11,330 bases of DNA from CAYOVG01 sp964407285 (GTDB lineage: Bacteria; Desulfobacterota; Syntrophobacteria; Syntrophobacterales; Syntrophobacteraceae): contig CAYOVG010000238.1 in NCBI GenBank assembly GCA_964407285.1, forward strand, positions 1 to 11,330, written 5' to 3'. Below the pieces are notes generated by a model that was given only the letters and a program-made list of their open reading frames with translations, was not told the DNA's origin and made no database searches. The translations under genes and the position numbers were made by a program. Below are positions 7,957-11,330 of this stretch, piece by piece (within the stretch, counting starts at the first letter, position 1; each line of letters starts with the position of its first letter).

Positions 7957-9447
7957 ATGGAACATCCACCGATCCATGTACTCGTAATCGACACTGACGA
8001 CAGCAGCTTCGGGCCACTGAATGCGTGCCTCGGCAAGTGCGGTTTTTCGACAAAAAGAGTTGTCGATGCCGAAGCAGCGCCGCAGGCCGCGTTGAAGGAT
8101 CGTCCGGATCTGGTCCTGGTGAACCTGGAGATGGCCGGAGCGGATGCTCTCCGGGTCTGCCGCCTGCTGAAGTCCGACCCGCGGACTCTCCAAATCCCCA
8201 TCGCCTGTATAACTCCACCGGATAATCATACGGTCAATTCCATGGCTGTGGAGGCCGGTGTAAGCGTCTTTCTGACGAAGCCGGTGAACGAATCCATACT
8301 TAAGGCTCATTTCCCCGGTCTGTTCAGGATCGTGTCGTTGAGCGAAGATCTGAACGCTTTGAGGTACAGGCTTGATTTGATGGGGGAATACCACCGCCGG
8401 ATTGCGCCGGGCAGGAGAAGGGAAAGCAGAGCGATTATCGGTGAAAGCCCGGTCATGCGGCAGATCATCGAAAAGGTTGCGGAACTGAGGGACCTTGACT
8501 CTCCGGTCTTTCTCGTGGGGGAATCCAGTACGGGAAAACACCTGCTCGCCGAAGCCATGCACTGGGACGGCAGACGTGCGGCCTGGCCCTTCGTCCATGT
8601 CGATTGCTCCGAAATGGCGAGAAGCGCCGTGGAACACGAGCTTTTCGGGTGCCGCGGAACCTCCGGGGGAGGAACCTCCACGGGAGGAACCTCCACGGGA
8701 GACGCCTCCCCTGAAAGAACCTTCACGGATGAGAATCCCTTAAGGAAAGGTCTGGTTGAAATCGCCCGGGGAGGGACACTCTTCGTGAGCGGGCTGGACT
8801 ATGCGCCTCCCGCGGTAATGGACGGACTTCTGGGCATCGTCGATTCGGGACTGCTCGGCCGGAGTGGGAGGCCGATTCAGGGGAGGGCCGGGGTCAGGAT
8901 GATTCTCTCGGCGACGTTCGGCAGCGAAGTGAGCCGGGAAGTCAGGCGCTTCTACCACAATCTGCTGCGCCATGCCGACGTGGTCACCATAGAGGCGCCT
9001 CCCCTGCGGGAACGTGGCGGGGACATAGCTCTGCTTGCCCGTTACTTCCTTTCCCGTTGCACTCGGGGAGAGGGGCGTGAAAAGTCTTTCTCGGGAGAGG
9101 TAATGCGGGCATTCGATGAATACCATTGGCCCGGCAATGTCGGGGAATTGCAGAGAGCGGTGGAAAGGGCCGTTGTATACGCGGGAGCCAGGGAGTCCGT
9201 TACGTTGCGCTGCCTTCCCCCCGAAGTTTCGGATGCGTTGAAGGGGTCGGCGGCGTTTCCGGGCAGAGACGAGGCGGCCCCGCGCGGCTCGCGTCCCAGG
9301 AAGCTGGTCGAGATCGAAGAGGAATACATTAAAGAGATTCTCAAACGTGAAAAGGGAAATCGAACGAGAGCGGCGCTGGCGTTGGGCATTTCCCGATCGA
9401 CCATGAAGCGTAAGATTGCCGAGAACCCGGCGTTGGAAGACTATTAA
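7957..9447 (+). CDS. NtrC-family protein with degenerate receiver and probably inactive AAA+ domain, Fis-type HTH
   Basis: A 496-residue protein laid out like a sigma-54 enhancer-binding protein: receiver (about 7-125), AAA+ domain (about 160-395) and Fis-type helix-turn-helix (about 453-490, NRTRAALALGISRSTMKRKI). The receiver has Asn56 at the phosphoacceptor position (LVLVNLEMAG), although Lys108 in FLTKP remains. Walker A is near normal, GESSTGK at 188-194. Other key residues are lost. GAFTGA is absent, with a Gly/Ser/Thr repeat after ELFG instead. The Walker B acidic pair is S278-G279 in GGTLFVSG. The FREDLYYRL Arg-finger segment appears as FYHNLLRHA at 332-340. The sensor II Arg of WPGNVREL is Gly396. 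PPLRER is retained. It may still bind DNA and perhaps nucleotide, but ATP-driven sigma-54 activation looks unlikely. I infer a repressor, anti-activator or architectural role. It starts 31 bases after the preceding gene. Confidence 0.87.
   Translation: MEHPPIHVLVIDTDDSSFGPLNACLGKCGFSTKRVVDAEAAPQAALKDRPDLVLVNLEMAGADALRVCRLLKSDPRTLQIPIACITPPDNHTVNSMAVEAGVSVFLTKPVNESILKAHFPGLFRIVSLSEDLNALRYRLDLMGEYHRRIAPGRRRESRAIIGESPVMRQIIEKVAELRDLDSPVFLVGESSTGKHLLAEAMHWDGRRAAWPFVHVDCSEMARSAVEHELFGCRGTSGGGTSTGGTSTGDASPERTFTDENPLRKGLVEIARGGTLFVSGLDYAPPAVMDGLLGIVDSGLLGRSGRPIQGRAGVRMILSATFGSEVSREVRRFYHNLLRHADVVTIEAPPLRERGGDIALLARYFLSRCTRGEGREKSFSGEVMRAFDEYHWPGNVGELQRAVERAVVYAGARESVTLRCLPPEVSDALKGSAAFPGRDEAAPRGSRPRKLVEIEEEYIKEILKREKGNRTRAALALGISRSTMKRKIAENPALEDY
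8656..8730 (+). repeat. In-frame 15-bp tandem repeat at the GAFTGA-loop position
   Basis: Two identical copies of GGAACCTCCACGGGA occupy 8671-8685 and 8686-8700. A copy with two mismatches sits at 8656-8670, a poor copy at 8701-8715 and a recognisable one at 8716-8730. The unit is a multiple of three, so the frame is kept; it encodes a Gly/Thr/Ser-rich stretch (residues about 234-258). The array begins shortly after ELFG, where sigma-54 activators carry the GAFTGA loop. Copy number could vary by slippage without breaking the gene. Confidence 0.85.
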
Positions 9448-9562
9448 TGCGCGATGGCGGAAGTTCGTAATCCATTCCCTTGTGCGGCCGGGGCCTATCT
9501 CTTGTAAGGGTGGACCCGACAGCGCCGTCGCCGGGGGGCGTTTGGATTTTGCGCAACCGCGC

Positions 9563-9679
9563 TGGGAGCGTAAGCTCGCCGCGGAAGACCTGAGCGCTCT
9601 TGCGCCGCCGATTTGGGAGCATGTGAATCCGTACGGTCGCTTCGAACTCGACATGAACGCCCGACTACCGCTCGAATAA
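9563..9679 (+). pseudogene. C-terminal remnant resembling a Tn3-family transposase
   Basis: One frame between the NtrC-like gene and the last gene encodes WERKLAAEDLSAL, then APPIWEHVNPYGRFELDM, and ends at TAA (9677-9679). This resembles the extreme C-terminus of Tn3-family DDE transposases, where a L.PL.WEH.N..G.. pattern is typical. Only about 38 residues are recognisable; the catalytic region is missing, and bases 9448-9562 hold nothing I recognise. No terminal inverted repeats were identified. The match is from memory of the family and short, so the call is moderate. If right, this is a scar of a decayed or truncated transposon next to the accessory gene. Confidence 0.6.
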
Positions 9680-9682
9680 TCC

Positions 9683-9697
9683 AAAGGAGGGGAGGAG
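9683..9697 (+). promoter_or_regulatory. Strong ribosome binding site of the last gene
   Basis: AAAGGAGGGGAGGAG lies immediately before the ATG at 9700, with two overlapping Shine-Dalgarno cores (AAGGAGG and GGAGG). It decides this start over in-frame codons further upstream such as 9613, whose predicted N-terminus would overlap the transposase remnant in another frame. It is the strongest site in the window. Confidence 0.85.
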
Positions 9698-9699
9698 CT

Positions 9700-11307
9700 A
9701 TGAACAGGGTATGCTATTATACTCTAGGATTTGCAGAGTTGAATAAGCAGCTGTTTTCGCGCCGTGAGTTGAAGAAGAAAGTGAAAATGCACAACGCCAA
9801 GGAAAACGTGTGGGGATGGGAGGTAGACTTTACCGGAGCCAGGGGCAAACGGGATCAGATAGCAAAATTGGAGCCATGGCAAATCACCCAGTTTAAGAAT
9901 ATCTGGTCCGAGAAGGAAATCTTCAGTAACTGGAAAGTGCCTGACCAGCCCTTTCCGGGCTCATCGAACTGGTTCTGTAGAGTAATTGATCGCCGGCCCT
10001 GGTTTGACGACGCCAAGAAAAAAGGTGGTTGTCCGGAGATGGCCGGGCTCCGAAATGACGATAAGATAATAATCACCTGCCACGGCAATGTCGACGAAGA
10101 CTATTGTAATGTACATTATGAAGATGCTTACACAAATGATTATGGTTGGAACCTGAGGAGTTATATACCTATAGGGCCGGGGCAAAAAGACATTGAAGAT
10201 AATGTAGTCAAGTACGACGTCCTTGCTGACCTGATAGCCAATAACGTTCCTGATTCTAGTGTTTTGAGTACGATCCGAGTGACTCTTTCCATGTGCTTAA
10301 TGGGTATGAGTAGTGAATTCAATATGAAAAAGTCATTTGGATATAAGTTTGCAAAATCTCTATCTGTAAAGTGTAAGCGTGATGTTGAGGTCAGGTGTAG
10401 GGCTACTGCGTTAATGACACCCGATCAATCGGATATGCAGGAAGCTTTAGGTATTCACACAGCAGGTTCCAGGTTAGGCGTTATTTTAGATAAGTCATGG
10501 ACAAGCCAATTAATTGAGAAAGGATTGAATAGCCTGAATGCGTTTGAAAATTCAATGTTCAATTTAATCTTTCATGGAAGAGGGGAGAATATAAAGGTTC
10601 AAAATGCTCAGGATGAGCGGCAAATTCTGGCATTGCAGAAGCAAGCGCTATGGGCTACTTTATCATGGTGTGCGTCTAATACAGGGTTACCCGCAAAGAG
10701 ACAGTCGATTGAAAGCCACATACCCAATCTATTGAATTCAGTTGATGTATTAGATTTAACGACCAGGTTGGATAACTGGATTAACGACAAGAAAGATCCA
10801 ATACATACCGTAAAGCATTCATTTTGGAGTGGAGCAAAAAATAATAGCCTTGAATGGCTAAAAAGATTTAGAGATGCTATTTCAAAGAATACAGTGCTTA
10901 AATTGCCTTCGGAAATATCAAACCGATACGTAAACAGAAGTGGTCAGCGATGGTTTGATATGAGGCAAATCACCAGGTTATGTGAAAATTTATTATACTG
11001 GATAATATACGAGTCTCCTGGAAACAAGGATACTTCATATACTTTTACGAAAATGCATTGTGAAGTTTGTGACGTCATCAACCAGCTTAATCATTCCAAC
11101 TTTATCTTTGCTGCTCACGATATTATGGATAAATGGATAGGCGATAATAGTAAGTTGATAAATCACAAGAATCATGATCCTAAACAACCAGTAGACCAGA
11201 CTACGAACCTGAGAAAAAGGGTCGTTCAAATGATGAAGGATTTGAAGGCTAACCGGAAAGTCGATGCCTGGTTTTCCAGTTCAATAAAATCCAGGACTGC
11301 GCCCTAA
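9700..11307 (+). CDS. Putative caspase-fold (clan CD-like) cysteine peptidase or effector, accessory gene
   Basis: A 535-residue protein I cannot assign to a named family. The central part has a caspase/C80-like layout. A hydrophobic strand ends in His-Gly (KIIITCHGN, H128), followed by an LADLIANNVPDSS helix. A second strand ends in Cys (IRVTLSMCLMG, C199), then a helix (SFGYKFAKSL) and another strand (DVEVRCRATAL). In clan CD peptidases the His-Gly and Cys at the ends of adjacent strands form the catalytic dyad; that reading is inference. Residues 1-110 are Trp/Lys-rich without a signal peptide or membrane segment. Residues about 270-535 look mostly helical and polar, unrecognised. The gene is more AT-rich than its neighbours, especially after about 10080: a hand count gives 17 G+C of 60 at 10321-10380 against 33 of 60 at 8461-8520. 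Together with the upstream transposase scar this suggests horizontal acquisition. A role in defence, toxicity or host interaction is possible but unproven. Confidence 0.7.
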   Translation: MNRVCYYTLGFAELNKQLFSRRELKKKVKMHNAKENVWGWEVDFTGARGKRDQIAKLEPWQITQFKNIWSEKEIFSNWKVPDQPFPGSSNWFCRVIDRRPWFDDAKKKGGCPEMAGLRNDDKIIITCHGNVDEDYCNVHYEDAYTNDYGWNLRSYIPIGPGQKDIEDNVVKYDVLADLIANNVPDSSVLSTIRVTLSMCLMGMSSEFNMKKSFGYKFAKSLSVKCKRDVEVRCRATALMTPDQSDMQEALGIHTAGSRLGVILDKSWTSQLIEKGLNSLNAFENSMFNLIFHGRGENIKVQNAQDERQILALQKQALWATLSWCASNTGLPAKRQSIESHIPNLLNSVDVLDLTTRLDNWINDKKDPIHTVKHSFWSGAKNNSLEWLKRFRDAISKNTVLKLPSEISNRYVNRSGQRWFDMRQITRLCENLLYWIIYESPGNKDTSYTFTKMHCEVCDVINQLNHSNFIFAAHDIMDKWIGDNSKLINHKNHDPKQPVDQTTNLRKRVVQMMKDLKANRKVDAWFSSSIKSRTAP

Positions 11308-11330
11308 GCGGGCAGTCGAATGGCGATCCT

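Noticed and set aside
7957..9447. Annotation as a functional sigma-54-dependent transcriptional activator
   Set aside because: GAFTGA, the Walker B acidic pair and the sensor II Arg are missing, so the architecture alone does not support activator function.
9477..9510. CCCTT/AAGGG inverted repeat downstream of the NtrC-like gene as a terminator
   Set aside because: Stem is only 5 bp around a 24-base loop and no T-tract follows.
9613..9699. Upstream extension of the last gene to the ATG at 9613
   Set aside because: The extension overlaps the transposase remnant in another frame and has no comparable ribosome binding site; the strong AAAGGAGG at 9683 points to 9700.

Overview
The window reads entirely on the + strand. 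It looks like the chromosome of a moderately GC-rich Gram-negative environmental bacterium. The signalling repertoire (HDOD fusion, large Cache/HAMP/GAF hybrid kinase, NtrC-type regulator) would suit a deltaproteobacterium-like lineage. That placement is inference from gene style, not a phylogenetic result.

Region 1 (1-1347) is housekeeping: the 3' end of a bacterial-type prolyl-tRNA synthetase gene, followed 7 bases later by an rlmB-like 23S rRNA 2'-O-methyltransferase gene. After a 90-base gap begins region 2 (1438-9447), a signalling cluster of five closely spaced genes. These are a CheD deamidase fused to an HDOD domain, a CheR methyltransferase, a 1187-residue membrane hybrid histidine kinase (Cache-like sensor, HAMP, GAF, Q/E-rich coiled coil, HisKA, HATPase, two receivers), a small receiver-plus-HisKA protein, and an NtrC-family protein. 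cheR and the kinase overlap by ATGA, and the other gaps are 24, 54 and 31 bases, so the five are probably co-transcribed.

The unusual part is the output end. Both the small protein and the NtrC-like protein have Asn where a receiver should carry its phosphorylatable Asp. The small protein carries a lone HisKA hairpin (HQLRS instead of HELRT) with no ATPase domain. The NtrC-like protein keeps Walker A and a Fis-type helix-turn-helix, but has lost the Walker B acidic pair, the GAFTGA loop (an in-frame 15-bp tandem repeat lies there), the sensor II Arg and apparently the Arg fingers. The cluster therefore seems to join chemotaxis adaptation enzymes, without any MCP, CheA, CheW or CheB in the window, to an intact kinase and two degenerate response proteins. 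I infer a phosphorylation-independent or scaffold-like output.

Region 3 (9448-11330) looks like acquired DNA. It holds a short C-terminal remnant resembling a Tn3-family transposase, then a strong ribosome binding site and a 535-residue protein with a caspase-like (clan CD style) His-Gly/Cys layout. Base composition falls markedly towards the 3' part of this gene. I see no tRNA, rRNA, CRISPR array or convincing rho-independent terminator.
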